From positions 62,001 to 126,000 of the forward strand of contig CAWIBS010000035.1 in the NCBI GenBank assembly GCA_963834365.1: a stretch of DNA of 64,000 nt, read 5' to 3'. The position numbers and the translations under genes were made by a program. Source of the stretch: CAWJAP01 sp963834365 (GTDB lineage Bacteria > Acidobacteriota > Vicinamibacteria > Vicinamibacterales > Vicinamibacteraceae). Below the pieces are notes generated by a model. It was not told the DNA's origin. It searched no databases and saw only the letters and a program-made list of their open reading frames with translations. The number at the start of each line of letters is the position of its first letter. Within the stretch, counting starts at the first letter, position 1. Positions 38,959 to 48,021 of this stretch are shown here, one piece after another.

Positions 38959-39525
38959 ATGCAGAGTCTCCTGTCGAGGGCGTCGATCGGCGCCATCCTG
39001 TTCGCCGTGTGCGCCATCGGGAACGAAGCGAGCGCTCAGGATGCACAAGCAGCCCAGAAGAGCTCCATGGCGATCCCGTCAGCCATCCAAACGGACCATC
39101 AGCAGTTGCGCGACGACCTCGTCCGTGCCCTGGCCGACAAGGGCGCTGTGGGCGATGCGGCCAGAGCGATCGAGCGCGTGCTGATCCCCCATCTGAAGCA
39201 CGACGAAGAAGTCGTGCTCTTGCCGCTCGGTCTCGTGAGGCGCCTCGTCGAGAACGAAACGATACCCGACACGGCGCGCGTGCTTGCTGTCGTCGCGCAA
39301 ATCGAGCGGGAGCTCCCGCAACTGCTGCAGGAGCATCGCGCGATCCTCGATGCGGCGCGACGGTTGAAGGAGGCAGCCGGACGTGAACGGAAGCCCGAGT
39401 TTCTGGGCCTCGCCGAAAGACTCTGGCTCCATGCCGTCATGGAGGATCAGGTGCTCTATTACACCAGCATCCTCGTGGGGCGGCACCTCCAGCTGAAGGA
39501 AGGCACCAAGACCAAGGCCCGGTGA
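38959..39525 (+). CDS. Exported hemerythrin-like (HHE) four-helix protein, copy 2
   Basis: The start at 38959 follows a GGAGG and gives MQSLLSRASIGAILFAVCAIG ending in ASAQA, a signal peptide. The mature 165 residues repeat the pattern of copy 1: IQTDHQQLRDDL, LIPHLKHDEEVVLLPLG, LLQEHRAILDAARRL and LWLHAVMEDQVLYYTSI. The two proteins share layout and key His/Glu positions but little else, so the duplication is old. Intact. The presence of two separate strong promoters rather than one operon suggests each is needed in quantity. Confidence 0.68.
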   Translation: MQSLLSRASIGAILFAVCAIGNEASAQDAQAAQKSSMAIPSAIQTDHQQLRDDLVRALADKGAVGDAARAIERVLIPHLKHDEEVVLLPLGLVRRLVENETIPDTARVLAVVAQIERELPQLLQEHRAILDAARRLKEAAGRERKPEFLGLAERLWLHAVMEDQVLYYTSILVGRHLQLKEGTKTKAR

Positions 39526-39599
39526 GACGGTCAGAACCTCCGCCCGACTCGTGCCGTCGGGAATCGCGGCTCGGATCACGGTCGACGCCAGCCTGGAGC

Positions 39600-41327
39600 T
39601 TACAGCGAGGCGTGCTCCAAATCGTGCGCAGCCTCCTCGCCAACGCCGGAGAACCGCGATCGGATTTCCTGTGCGCGCGCCAGGGCCGCTTGGACGTGCG
39701 GCGCGATATTGTGTTTGCCCACGTGCTCGACGAATTCGGCTTGATCGAGAAACGCCGCGGGTTGATTCAGAGCGCCACACAGCACGAGCGTTCGACCGGA
39801 CCGCTTCAGGCGATCGCTGAACCCCTCCAATGCATGCAAACCGGTGGCGTCGATGGCCGTCATGTTCCGCAGACGCAGGATGACGATGGGCGCGAACTTC
39901 GAGAGATCGGCCGTCGCATCGATCAGCTTGTCCGTCATGCCAAAGAGGAATGGCCCGTGGATGCGGAGAATCGTGACGTACGAAGGAATGTGCTTGTCCT
40001 GTAGCACGTGAGCGCGACCATCCTCGATGTACTCACGCGTCACCGTCGAGACGCTCGTGGTTTCGGTGACGCGATAGATGTACAAGAGTGCGGCCAGGGC
40101 CATGCCCGTTTCGACCGCGAGCGTCAGGTCGGCCATCACGGTCAGGGCGAACGTGATGACCCACACCGATTTGTCGGCCCAATCGAGGCGCCAGATGCTG
40201 GCAATCTCTCGCCACTCACCCATGTTGTAGGCGACCACGAAGAGTACGGCTGCCAGTGTGGCGAGCGGGACGTACGCGGCAAGCGGCGCCAAGAAGACGA
40301 CGACGGCGAGCAGCGTCACCGCATGGACCATGCCGGCGATAGGAGTCTTCGCACCGGATCGATAGTTGGTGGCGGTCCGCGCGATGGCACCCGTCACGGG
40401 GATGCCGCCGACCAACGGCACAACGAGGTTCGCGACACCCTGGGCGAGCAATTCGGCATTGGAGTTGTGCCGGTCGCCCGTCATCGTGTCGGCCACGACC
40501 GCAGACAGCAGGCTCTCGACAGCGGCCAGGATCGCGACGGTCAGCGCAGCGGGGAGGAGCGGCAGAATCAGATCCGCCCGGAATTGCGGCACCTCGATGG
40601 CGGGAAGGCCGCTGGGGATCCCGCCGAACCTCGATCCGATCGTCTCGATCGGAAGCTGAAACACGGCCACTGCTGCCGTTCCCGCCAACAGCGCCACGAT
40701 GGACCCGGGCAGCCGCGGGACCCACTTGGGCACGAACACGACGATCGCAAGGGAGGCTGTGGCAAGCCCGAGTGCGATCGCGTCGGTGGTGTGCAGGGAG
40801 GTGGCGATGACAGCCATCCGCGCAAAGAACTCGCGGGGTGCTTCAGCGAGCTGGAGACCCAGGAAGTCCTTGATCTGGGTGGAGGCGATGAGGAGCGCGA
40901 TGCCGTTCGTAAACCCGAGGACCACGGGGCGGGGGATGAACTTCACCGCTTGCCCCAGGCCCGTCAACGCCAGGAAGAGCAGAATGACGCCGGCCATCAT
41001 CGTGACCATCAGCAGGCCGGAGAGCCCATGCTGGGCGATGATGCCCGCGACGATCACGACGAACGCACCGGTTGGGCCGCCGATCTGGATCCGCGATCCG
41101 CCCAAGAGCGAGACCAGGAACCCTCCGAGAATGGCGGTGTAGATGCCGGCCTGTGGTGTGACGCCTGAGGCGATCCCGAAGGCCATCGCAAGCGGGAGCG
41201 CCACGACGCCGACCGTCAGACCCGCGATGAGGTCCGAGGTGAGCGTCTGCCGGCCGTAGCCCCTGAGGCAGTCGAGGAGCTTCGGCTGCCAGTTGCTCCA
41301 TGGAAGGCGAGCGGGGAAGGCGGTCAC
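39600..41327 (-). CDS. SulP family anion transporter with STAS domain
   Basis: This intact 575-residue protein has the SulP signature near the start (DLIAGLTVGVVALPLAMAFG), about ten to twelve membrane helices, a GGPTGAFVVIVAGI segment, and a C-terminal STAS domain (VTILRIHGPFLFGMTDKLID, AIDATGLHALEGF). SulP proteins carry sulfate, bicarbonate or other anions with H+ or Na+. The gene overlaps the end of the ArsR gene by 4 bp and is therefore co-transcribed and probably repressed by it. It faces the second hemerythrin gene convergently with a 74-bp gap. Confidence 0.9.
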   Translation of the reverse strand: MTAFPARLPWSNWQPKLLDCLRGYGRQTLTSDLIAGLTVGVVALPLAMAFGIASGVTPQAGIYTAILGGFLVSLLGGSRIQIGGPTGAFVVIVAGIIAQHGLSGLLMVTMMAGVILLFLALTGLGQAVKFIPRPVVLGFTNGIALLIASTQIKDFLGLQLAEAPREFFARMAVIATSLHTTDAIALGLATASLAIVVFVPKWVPRLPGSIVALLAGTAAVAVFQLPIETIGSRFGGIPSGLPAIEVPQFRADLILPLLPAALTVAILAAVESLLSAVVADTMTGDRHNSNAELLAQGVANLVVPLVGGIPVTGAIARTATNYRSGAKTPIAGMVHAVTLLAVVVFLAPLAAYVPLATLAAVLFVVAYNMGEWREIASIWRLDWADKSVWVITFALTVMADLTLAVETGMALAALLYIYRVTETTSVSTVTREYIEDGRAHVLQDKHIPSYVTILRIHGPFLFGMTDKLIDATADLSKFAPIVILRLRNMTAIDATGLHALEGFSDRLKRSGRTLVLCGALNQPAAFLDQAEFVEHVGKHNIAPHVQAALARAQEIRSRFSGVGEEAAHDLEHASL

Positions 41328-41665
41328 GCGCGCTGGCTGCCTTCTTGATTCATCTCGCCAAGCATGGCGAGCGTTTCGTTCAGGTGGGAGTAGAAATACT
41401 GCTTCAGCAGATCGAGCACCTGGAGCAGCACGGGATCGCGGACGGCGTAGTAGACCTGGTTCCCGGCCTTCCGACTGACCAGCACCTGCTTCGCCCTGAG
41501 CACGCCGAGATGCTGTGAGAGGTTGGCCTGTTCAACCTGCAACAGCTCCATCAGCTTCCCTGCGGGCAGCTCGCCGTCGTGCAGCGCCTCGACGATGGCG
41601 ATGCGGGTCGGGTGGGCGAGCGCTTGAAAGATCTGGGCTTTGAACTTCCGAAGGGCGTCTTGCAT
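41324..41665 (-). CDS. ArsR/SmtB-family repressor of the SulP operon
   Basis: The start at 41665 (MQDALRKFKAQIFQALAHPT) is chosen because upstream sequence is the operator. The winged helix is ALAHPTRIAIVEALHDGELP, then LMELLQVEQANLSQHLGVLR (recognition helix), AKQVLVSRKAGNQVYYAVRD and the dimer helix LLQVLDLLKQYFYSHLNETL. There is not a single cysteine in the 113 residues, so thiol-based metal or persulfide sensing as in SmtB, ArsR or SqrR/BigR is excluded. The inducer may be a small molecule or a metal bound by His/Asp/Glu. Placed first in a two-gene operon with sulP. Confidence 0.85.
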   Translation of the reverse strand: MQDALRKFKAQIFQALAHPTRIAIVEALHDGELPAGKLMELLQVEQANLSQHLGVLRAKQVLVSRKAGNQVYYAVRDPVLLQVLDLLKQYFYSHLNETLAMLGEMNQEGSQRA

Positions 41666-41674
41666 TAGAATTAA

Positions 41675-41696
41675 TATATTCGATATATCGAATATA
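41675..41696. promoter_or_regulatory. Perfect 22-bp palindrome: likely ArsR operator overlapping the promoter
   Basis: The half-site TATATTCGATA is followed by its exact inverse. It lies 9 bp upstream of the repressor start codon in an AT-rich patch that contrasts with the surrounding GC-rich DNA. Position and symmetry fit an autoregulated ArsR promoter/operator in which repressor binding covers the -10 region. Confidence 0.8.
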
Positions 41697-41699
41697 CGC

Positions 41700-42082
41700 A
41701 ATGTGCCATTGGGGTGGGTCACACACCGTAGTTGCGCTCTACCCGCAGGACCACGCTGCGGGGGATACCGGTCAGAACGGTGAAAACCCTGGCGATTCCA
41801 AACCGTGGCGTCTGCAGGTGATGTCAGATCGGATCGGCGTAGGCGATGACAATCAGCGCCGCCGCAGCCAGGGTCAGCAGACCCAAACGATCGAGCCGGG
41901 AGCCCCGCCCCATGATTCGCTTGTGGAGGCAACGGCGGGGACGGAGGAAAACGGCCTTTACAAAGAAACGGGAGCAACAAAGGCGAACGGAGAAATCTCG
42001 AAGAATCTGGCTTTGGACTTTGGCCGTTGGGCGTTGGCTGCCAAAGCCCAAAAGCCAACAGCCAGAGCCCGTGCAACAGGCT
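41700..42082. repeat. Intergenic region with degenerate dispersed repeats
   Basis: No supported gene. From about 41930 it contains purine-rich sequence (GGCGAACGGAGAAATCTCGA) resembling the inner arm of the inverted repeat at 514-700, then GGCTTTGG/CCAAAGCC and TTGGCTG/CAGCCAA inverted segments up to 42075. A 29-codon frame with one hydrophobic stretch (41824-41913, minus strand) has no ribosome site. Confidence 0.55.
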
Positions 42083-42520
42083 CTAACGCTCCTGGATCGA
42101 CTCCAAGTGCTTGACCAGTGCCTGGATCTTCGCCTTGATCGACGCCTCGTCCGATCCCTCCGTCGTCTTCGAGAAGGCGTCACCCCAGACGGGCATCTGC
42201 GAGTCGCCGTGGGCCTTCACGACCTGCCGGCCGTCGATCTGTTGATAGACCCGTTCCGCCGGGAACACGCCTTTGTTTCGCTTCGCAATCTGGGTCAGAT
42301 CGGCGGGTGGGCGGCGTAGGAACACGGCGACCGCGCCATTGCCTCGTCCGGACTCGCCGTGACAGCTCGCGCAATACGTCGTGAAGACCGCGCGGCCATC
42401 GGCCGACCCCTGCTGAGCCGCATGCGACTCACCACCCCTTGCGGGCGCAGGTGCCGCGATCACCACAGCCACCGTCACCATGAGCGACATCATCGTCATC
42501 GTCGTGCTCCTGCGTGTCAT
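42083..42520 (-). CDS. Small periplasmic c-type cytochrome
   Basis: The start at 42520 follows AAGGAGG and gives a signal sequence (MTRRSTTMTMMSLMVTVAVV). The mature protein has one heme site CASCHGESGRG and a distal methionine in DSQMPVWGDAF, the pattern of class I cytochromes c with the family segment FLRRPPADLTQIAKRNKGVF. 145 residues, intact. It lies 254 bp downstream of the formate dehydrogenase operon on the same strand and may be its own unit. Likely a soluble electron carrier between periplasmic complexes. Confidence 0.85.
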   Translation of the reverse strand: MTRRSTTMTMMSLMVTVAVVIAAPAPARGGESHAAQQGSADGRAVFTTYCASCHGESGRGNGAVAVFLRRPPADLTQIAKRNKGVFPAERVYQQIDGRQVVKAHGDSQMPVWGDAFSKTTEGSDEASIKAKIQALVKHLESIQER

Positions 42521-42774
42521 GCCATCCTCCTTCGTCGCGACGGCCAGGCCGTTGCCGCAGCCGGTTCGTGGCGTGCCCGGCGCCTTCGAAGCGAGCGTCG
42601 GCCTGAAGTAAGCACGCATCGTACCGCCAGTTGACGCCTGATTTGCGTTGGCCGGGCGCCTTTCTCGACTGCGGAATTCTAAGCGGTCGCGAGGATTAGC
42701 CGCGCCGGGAACCCCGTTCACCCGCGACGCTCAGGCACGGCGGCGGCCAGCACATCGACGCGGCAGGCCTCGGT

Positions 42775-45466
42775 TCACGGGGTTCGGTGATTCCGCGGTT
42801 CATCGAGCGCCTCGACTCGGACTGCCGTCACTTTGTACTCGGGTGCTCCAGTCAGGCGATCCCGAGACCGGCCTGTCACGCGGTTGAGGAATACGTCCAC
42901 GTCGTGGAAGGTGGCAAACAGCTCGCCGGGCTTGCTACGAGCCGTGACGTGGAGCGGGAGCACGGCCTCGCCGTACCGGCTGACGATCCGCACCCGCTCG
43001 CCGTCGCCGACCCCGGCGCGCGCAGCGTCGATCGGCGCCATCTCCACGAGATCGGTCGGCCGCAGCTGCCTGTTCGGTGTCCGGGTGGTCATGGTGCCCG
43101 CATTGAACTGGTAGAGCGTGCGCCCGGTCGTGAGGAGAAACGGGAACTGCGCGTCGACGGCTTCGGCGGTCGGGGTGAACGTCACGGGACGGAGGCGTGC
43201 TCGCACGCCGTTGCCGAACCCGTCGCAATGCAGGATCGCGGTTCCCGGGTGATCCTCGGAGGGGCATGGCCACTGAAGCCCTCCGCGCTCCAGCCGGCCG
43301 TAGGTAATGCCTCGGGCACCGGGCCACACGGTTCGAATCTCGTCCCAGATCGACTCTGGTCCCGCGTACTCGAAGTGCGCGCCGAACCCCATCGCGTCCG
43401 CCACCTGGCAGACGATGGCCCAGTCGGGCCTCGAGCCTCCGATCGGGCGAATCGCCCGTCGGACACGCTGAATGCGACGCTCGGCGTTCATGAACGTGCC
43501 GTCCTTCTCGAACGAGGAACATGCGGGGAGGAAGACGTGGGCATACGCCCGGGCCGTTTCGTTCAGGAACAAGTCCTGCGCGACGAGGAGCTCGAGCGCG
43601 CCAAGGGCGCGCGCGGTGTCGGCCACGCTCGGATTCGTCAGCAGGATGTCGTACCCGATGGCCCAGAGCGCCTTGAGGCTGCCGGCGGCGGCCGCGTCGA
43701 GCATGTCGAGCAGCCGCAGGCCGGGCACGTCGGGCACCGGCGCCCGCCAGACCGGCTCGCACGCGGCGCGGCCGGATGCCATCGACACGCCTCCGGTCAA
43801 CGAGGCCGGCTCGCAGCCCATGTGCGCGGCGCCCTGGACATTGTTCTGCCCTCGCAGCGGGTTGACACCGGACCCGGGCTTGCCGATGTTGCCCGTCAGC
43901 AGCGCCAGGTTCGCGAGCGCCATCACGGCCTCCGTGCCCTGCACGTGCTCGGTGAGACCGAGGCCGTGCACGCTCATCGAGGGCTTCTCGCCGGCATAGA
44001 GTCGGGCCGCCTCGCGAATCAGCCGCGCCTTGACCCCGGTGACGCCCGCGGCGCGTTCGGGCGTCCAATCCTCGATGGAACGGAGGTACTCGCCGATCCC
44101 GTCGACTCGCGCCGCCAGGAAGGAGTCATCGCAGAGCCTCTGCTGCACGATCGAGTGCGCAATCGCGCTCAGCAGCGGGACGTTCGTGCCGGGACGCGGC
44201 GCCAGGTGCACGTCGGCGTATTCGGTCAGCTCGATCGCGCGAGGATCGATCACGATCAGGTGAGCGCCGGCGCGGGCGGCGCGCTTGATGCGCGCCCCGA
44301 CAATCGGATGGTTCTCGGTCGCATTGGCCCCGCAGACGAGGATCGTCCGCGCCCGCTCGATATCGTCGAAGCTGTTGGTGGCGGCCCCCGCGCCGAGGAT
44401 CTCCTTCAGGGCCGCAGCGCTGGGCGCGTGGCACACGCGTGCGCAGCAGTCGACGTTGTTGGTGCCGAGCACGACTCGCGCGAACTTCTGGATCAGATAG
44501 TTGTCCTCGTTCGTGGCCCGGGCGGAACCCAGGACCCCGACGCTCGGCGGCCCGTGTCGATCGCGAAGCCGGCGGAAGCCGTCGGCCACGAACCGGATGG
44601 CTTCGTCCCATGACGTGGTCTGCCACGTTCCGTCGCGCCGGATCATCGGCTCCGTCACACGGTCGGTCGCCGACACGAATCCCGTGGCGTAACGGCCCTT
44701 CACGCACAGGTGGCCCTTGCTGACCGGCGCCTCGTCGACCGGTCGGACGGCGACGATGCGTCCGCCGAGCGTGCCGACCGACAGCTCGCAGCCCGTGCCG
44801 CAGTAGGGGCAGGTCGTCCGCGTCCAGTCGGTCGGGATGCCGAGTTCCACGCGGCTGCGGTCCTCGAGCGCGCCGCTCGGGCACGTGTCGACACATGCCC
44901 CGCAACTGACGCAGCGGCTCTCGAGCAGACTCGGACCGTCAGGGCGAACTTCGGTCCGATCGCCCCGGTGCCAGAGGTGCCACACACGCTGCCCCTGGAC
45001 TTCGTCACAGATGCGGACGCAGCGATAGCAGTTCACGCATCGCGACATGTCGACATCGATGTAGGGGTGCGAATGGTCGACGAGCATCGGATCGGCACGA
45101 CCATGCAGCTCGCGCTCGACACCGTACTCCGCGATGTACCGGTGGAGCTGGAAGTTCAGGGTCCCGCCGATACGCGGCGTCGGGATAGGTGCGCGCGATC
45201 AAGGCGAGCAGCGATCGCCGGAGCGCCTCGATCTCCGGCGTGTGCGTCTCGATGGCCATGCCCTCGGCAATCGGCGTCGTGCACGCGGCCACCGGCCGTT
45301 CCCAACCCGCAACATGCACCACGCACAGCCGGCACCCGCCATGGGGCGCGAGGCGCGCGTCGTGGCAGAGCGTGGGCACCCGCACGCCCGCCGCGTGCAG
45401 CGCCTCGAGGATCGGCGCGCCTTCCCGTGCCAGACACGGACGTCCGTTGATCAGGAGACGAAGCAT
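42775..45466 (-). CDS. fdhF: Formate dehydrogenase alpha subunit (Mo/W-bis-PGD, cysteine type)
   Basis: Oxidises formate to CO2, probably with NAD+ via the adjacent diaphorase. The start at 45466 gives MLRLLINGRPCLAREGA, a [2Fe-2S] domain with CHDARLAPHGGCRLC and a fourth Cys in VAACTTP. Two [4Fe-4S] motifs follow (CVNCYRCVRIC; CVSCGACVDTC), then the catalytic-domain cluster CPYCGTGC with Cys in GHLCVKGRYA. The Mo ligand is the Cys of ARVCHAPSAAA, where some relatives use selenocysteine. The C-terminal domain carries LLTTGRTLYQFNAGTMTTRT. One extra base near 45167 separates YPDAAYR from TLNFQLHRYIAEYG. The start overlaps the end of the diaphorase gene by 16 bp, indicating coupling. About 896 residues. 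Confidence 0.9.
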
Positions 45467-46908
45467 GGCTCGATCTCGTCGGCGAAGTACCGGAGGATGC
45501 TGGCGCTGAACTCGGCCAGGCCCGTGCCATGGCCGCACAGGCTCGTGAGCGCCAAGGTGCGAGTCAGCTCGCGCCACTCGTCGCGGTGAGACGCCGGCGC
45601 CCGGCCAGCCGAGATGACGCCCCGGAAGATCTCCTCGAGTCGTCGCGTGCCCAGGCGACAGGGCGTGCACTTGCCGCACGACTCGTATGCCCCGAAGTCG
45701 AAGACGTGATGCACGAGCTCGGGAATGCTGGTCCCCTCGTCGAACGCCACCACGCCTCCGTGGCCGACGCTCGCACCAATGGCGCGCAGCTCGTCGAAGC
45801 CGAGCGGCGTGTCCAGCAGCCACGGCGGGATGATGCCGGCAATCGGCCCCCCGACGATCAGGCCTTTCAGCGTTCCCGAGCGGAGGCCGCCGCCGAGCTC
45901 CTCGACGACGCGGCGCAGCGGCATGCCGAACTCGACCTCGTACAGGCCGGGTCGCCGGAAGAGCGAGTTGAGCGACAGGACCTTGGTGCCTCGGCTCGTC
46001 GAGAACCCCATCTCGCGATACGCATCGGCCCCGCGCTCCACGATCCATGGGACAGCGGCCAGTGTCTCGACGTTGCTGACGAGCGTCGGACGGCCGAAGA
46101 GGCCCGCCTCCGCCGGATACGGCGGCCTGGCCCGCACTTCGGGCCGCCGTCCTTCGATCGCATTGAGGAGCGCCGTCTCTTCACCACAGACGTAGCTGCC
46201 TCGACCGACCTCGAGCTGCACGTCGAAAGACGAGCGCCCGCCCGTGACGTCGGCCAGAATGCCCGCCTGGCGAGCCTCATCGATGGCCGCGGCGAGCCGC
46301 ACACGAGCCAGCGGATACTCGGCGCGCACGTACACGACGCCGCGTCGCGCGCCAATGGCGTGCGCGGCAATGGCGAGGGCCTCGATCAGGACGTGCGGGT
46401 CGTCTTCGAGAATGAAGCGGTCGATGTAGGCGCCGGGGTCGCCTTCGTCGGCGTTGGCCACGACGTATTTCTCGGGTCCGGCGTGATCGAAGACGGCGCG
46501 CCACTTTCGTCCGGTCGGAAAGGCCGCGCCGCCGCGGCCCCGGAGCTCCGAGCGCTCGATGGTGCGGACGAGGTCCTCGGGACTTCGCTCGAGGGCGGCC
46601 TCGAGCGCACGATAGCCGCCGCGCGATCGGTAGCGGTCGAGCCTCCGCCCCGCTGGCCCGCCTGCGTGGCGAAGGATGACGGCCTCGCGCGCATGCACGG
46701 CCACCTCGGGGCGATCCGTTCCTCCTGCGCCAGCAGGCGCGCGATAGCACTGGCCGAGGCAATAGACTCGCGCCGCATCGGCACAGGCCGCCTGCCAGCG
46801 ATCCGGGTCCGCGCCTCGCGCGACGAAACACGCCAGACCGCGGCACGCGCGATTCGCGAGCTCGACACCGGACAAGTGGTAGAACGACTCGACGTCGGCC
46901 GTGGCCAT
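45451..46908 (-). CDS. NuoE/NuoF-type NAD-linked diaphorase subunit of formate dehydrogenase
   Basis: Residues 1-70 are a shortened thioredoxin-fold [2Fe-2S] domain like NuoE (VESFYHLSGVELANRACRGL and VYCLGQCYRAP). The rest is NuoF-like: LRGRGGAAFPTGRKW for NADH, ANADEGDPGAYIDRF for FMN, GAGxYxCGEETAL-type YVCGEETALLNAIEG, and the [4Fe-4S] site ESCGKCTPCRLG with a fourth Cys in LTSLCGHG. The ATG at 46908 is preferred over an upstream codon because a near-perfect sigma-54 promoter ends 13 bp before it; the leader is then almost absent. The complex with FdhF would couple formate to NAD+/NADH. Confidence 0.85.
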   Translation of the reverse strand: MATADVESFYHLSGVELANRACRGLACFVARGADPDRWQAACADAARVYCLGQCYRAPAGAGGTDRPEVAVHAREAVILRHAGGPAGRRLDRYRSRGGYRALEAALERSPEDLVRTIERSELRGRGGAAFPTGRKWRAVFDHAGPEKYVVANADEGDPGAYIDRFILEDDPHVLIEALAIAAHAIGARRGVVYVRAEYPLARVRLAAAIDEARQAGILADVTGGRSSFDVQLEVGRGSYVCGEETALLNAIEGRRPEVRARPPYPAEAGLFGRPTLVSNVETLAAVPWIVERGADAYREMGFSTSRGTKVLSLNSLFRRPGLYEVEFGMPLRRVVEELGGGLRSGTLKGLIVGGPIAGIIPPWLLDTPLGFDELRAIGASVGHGGVVAFDEGTSIPELVHHVFDFGAYESCGKCTPCRLGTRRLEEIFRGVISAGRAPASHRDEWRELTRTLALTSLCGHGTGLAEFSASILRYFADEIEPCFVS

Positions 46909-46920
46909 GGGTTGATGCAC

Positions 46921-46936
46921 CGCAAGCGGAGTGCCA
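46921..46936 (-). promoter_or_regulatory. Predicted sigma-54 promoter of the diaphorase-formate dehydrogenase operon
   Basis: Minus strand TGGCACTCCGCTTGCG: TGGCAC and TTGCG with exact spacing, nearly the textbook consensus. The predicted start of transcription falls about two bases before the ATG at 46908. Confidence 0.75.
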
Positions 46937-47049
46937 GGCGCTCGCCGCTCCGAGAACGGCCGCCCAGCCCGATCCCGACCTCGCACGCCCGGATCTCGAG
47001 CGGAATTCTCCGCAGCGCCTGCGAATGATTTCGACGGTCCCAGACCGTG

Positions 47050-47910
47050 TCACCCGACATCCAGCGGGAGACGGCGCGGCGTGTGCTCCCACTCGTCCGA
47101 ACCGGGGCTCCCGATCTTGAATGCCACTTGCGGGAAGAGACCCGTCTCGGGGAGCAAGTCGGCCACCTCCGCGCGTTGGGCGGGGCGCTGCATGACGGCG
47201 CTCATCGGTTGCATGTCGAGCATCAACGTCGTGGTCGTGAGGAAGAGACGCTCGAACACCTGGCCAGCCCGCATCTGGGCAAACGGGTCATCGGTTGTCG
47301 TGCTCACGACACCTATCAATGGCGCCGTCACCACGGACGTCGCCTCAGCGTGTGCGCTCGATGCGCCCCAGTCAGCCCACGGGACTGAGAGTCGAGGACG
47401 CCCCGGTTGCACCAGCACTGCGTCAGCGGCGAGCCGTTCCAGCGTGCGCTTCGTCGCGACGTTGTCGGTCAGGAACAGGCGGCAGTTCGGCTCGAGGCTG
47501 AGTTGCTCGAGGCGCTCGCGCTTGGCGGCGAAAATTGGACGCTCGCCGAAAGGGCGCCGGGCCGTGTGCCGCCGCGTGATCGCCAGGAACAACTCGGTCA
47601 GGTGAGGGCGCCACGACCGCGTCGAAGCCGGGCTGAGCACGGCGTCGGCGATCACCTCCGGCCGCGACGGGCGCGGCTCCACGACGCAGCGCATGCCGAA
47701 GTACTCGGCCGCGATCGAGAGATTCTCGAGCGCACAGCCCAGGCTGATGTACAGCTCGTGCAGGTCCGGGCCTTCGGCAACCTGCCACCGTCCCACGTCC
47801 GCACGGATGCCAATCGTGTGGCCATCGGCGGTGAACGTCCACGGTTGGACATTGTGCTTCGACGGCGCCAGGATGGCGTACCGAAGCAGGAAGCGCGCCT
47901 TGCGGTCCAT
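47050..47910 (-). CDS. Acg-type FMN nitroreductase-family protein
   Basis: The N-terminal half carries LLRYAILAPSKHNVQPWTFT, the FMN-phosphate-binding (APS..N.QPW) motif of the Acg branch, then ELYISLGCALENLSIAAEYF. The C-terminal half has AITRRHTARRPFGERPI and the flavin lid QVFERLFLTTTTLMLDMQPM. It resembles M. tuberculosis Rv2032/Acg and Rv3131, dormancy-regulon proteins that bind but do not reduce with FMN. A longer reading to 47967 exists, but the sigma-54 promoter at 47979 leaves no leader for it; Met-20 at 47910 is preferred. Somewhat short (286 residues), so a small internal loss is possible. Confidence 0.78.
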   Translation of the reverse strand: MDRKARFLLRYAILAPSKHNVQPWTFTADGHTIGIRADVGRWQVAEGPDLHELYISLGCALENLSIAAEYFGMRCVVEPRPSRPEVIADAVLSPASTRSWRPHLTELFLAITRRHTARRPFGERPIFAAKRERLEQLSLEPNCRLFLTDNVATKRTLERLAADAVLVQPGRPRLSVPWADWGASSAHAEATSVVTAPLIGVVSTTTDDPFAQMRAGQVFERLFLTTTTLMLDMQPMSAVMQRPAQRAEVADLLPETGLFPQVAFKIGSPGSDEWEHTPRRLPLDVG

Positions 47911-47978
47911 GCTGCCCTGCGCAGGGAACTCGAGGTCTGTGATCGCCCACGGAGAGTCGGGAGGCATGGCCGTCTTTC

Positions 47979-47994
47979 TGCAACCAGTGTGCCG
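47979..47994 (-). promoter_or_regulatory. Predicted sigma-54 promoter of the Acg-like gene
   Basis: Minus strand CGGCACACTGGTTGCA: GGCAC at -24, perfect TTGCA at -12, ten-base spacing. Confidence 0.74.
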
Positions 47995-48021
47995 CGCACC
48001 CCATGGAGTGTGGCAAGCACG

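Noticed and set aside
41824..41913. A 29-codon hydrophobic peptide frame
   Set aside because: It has a plausible membrane segment but no ribosome site and lies in repeat-rich intergenic DNA.
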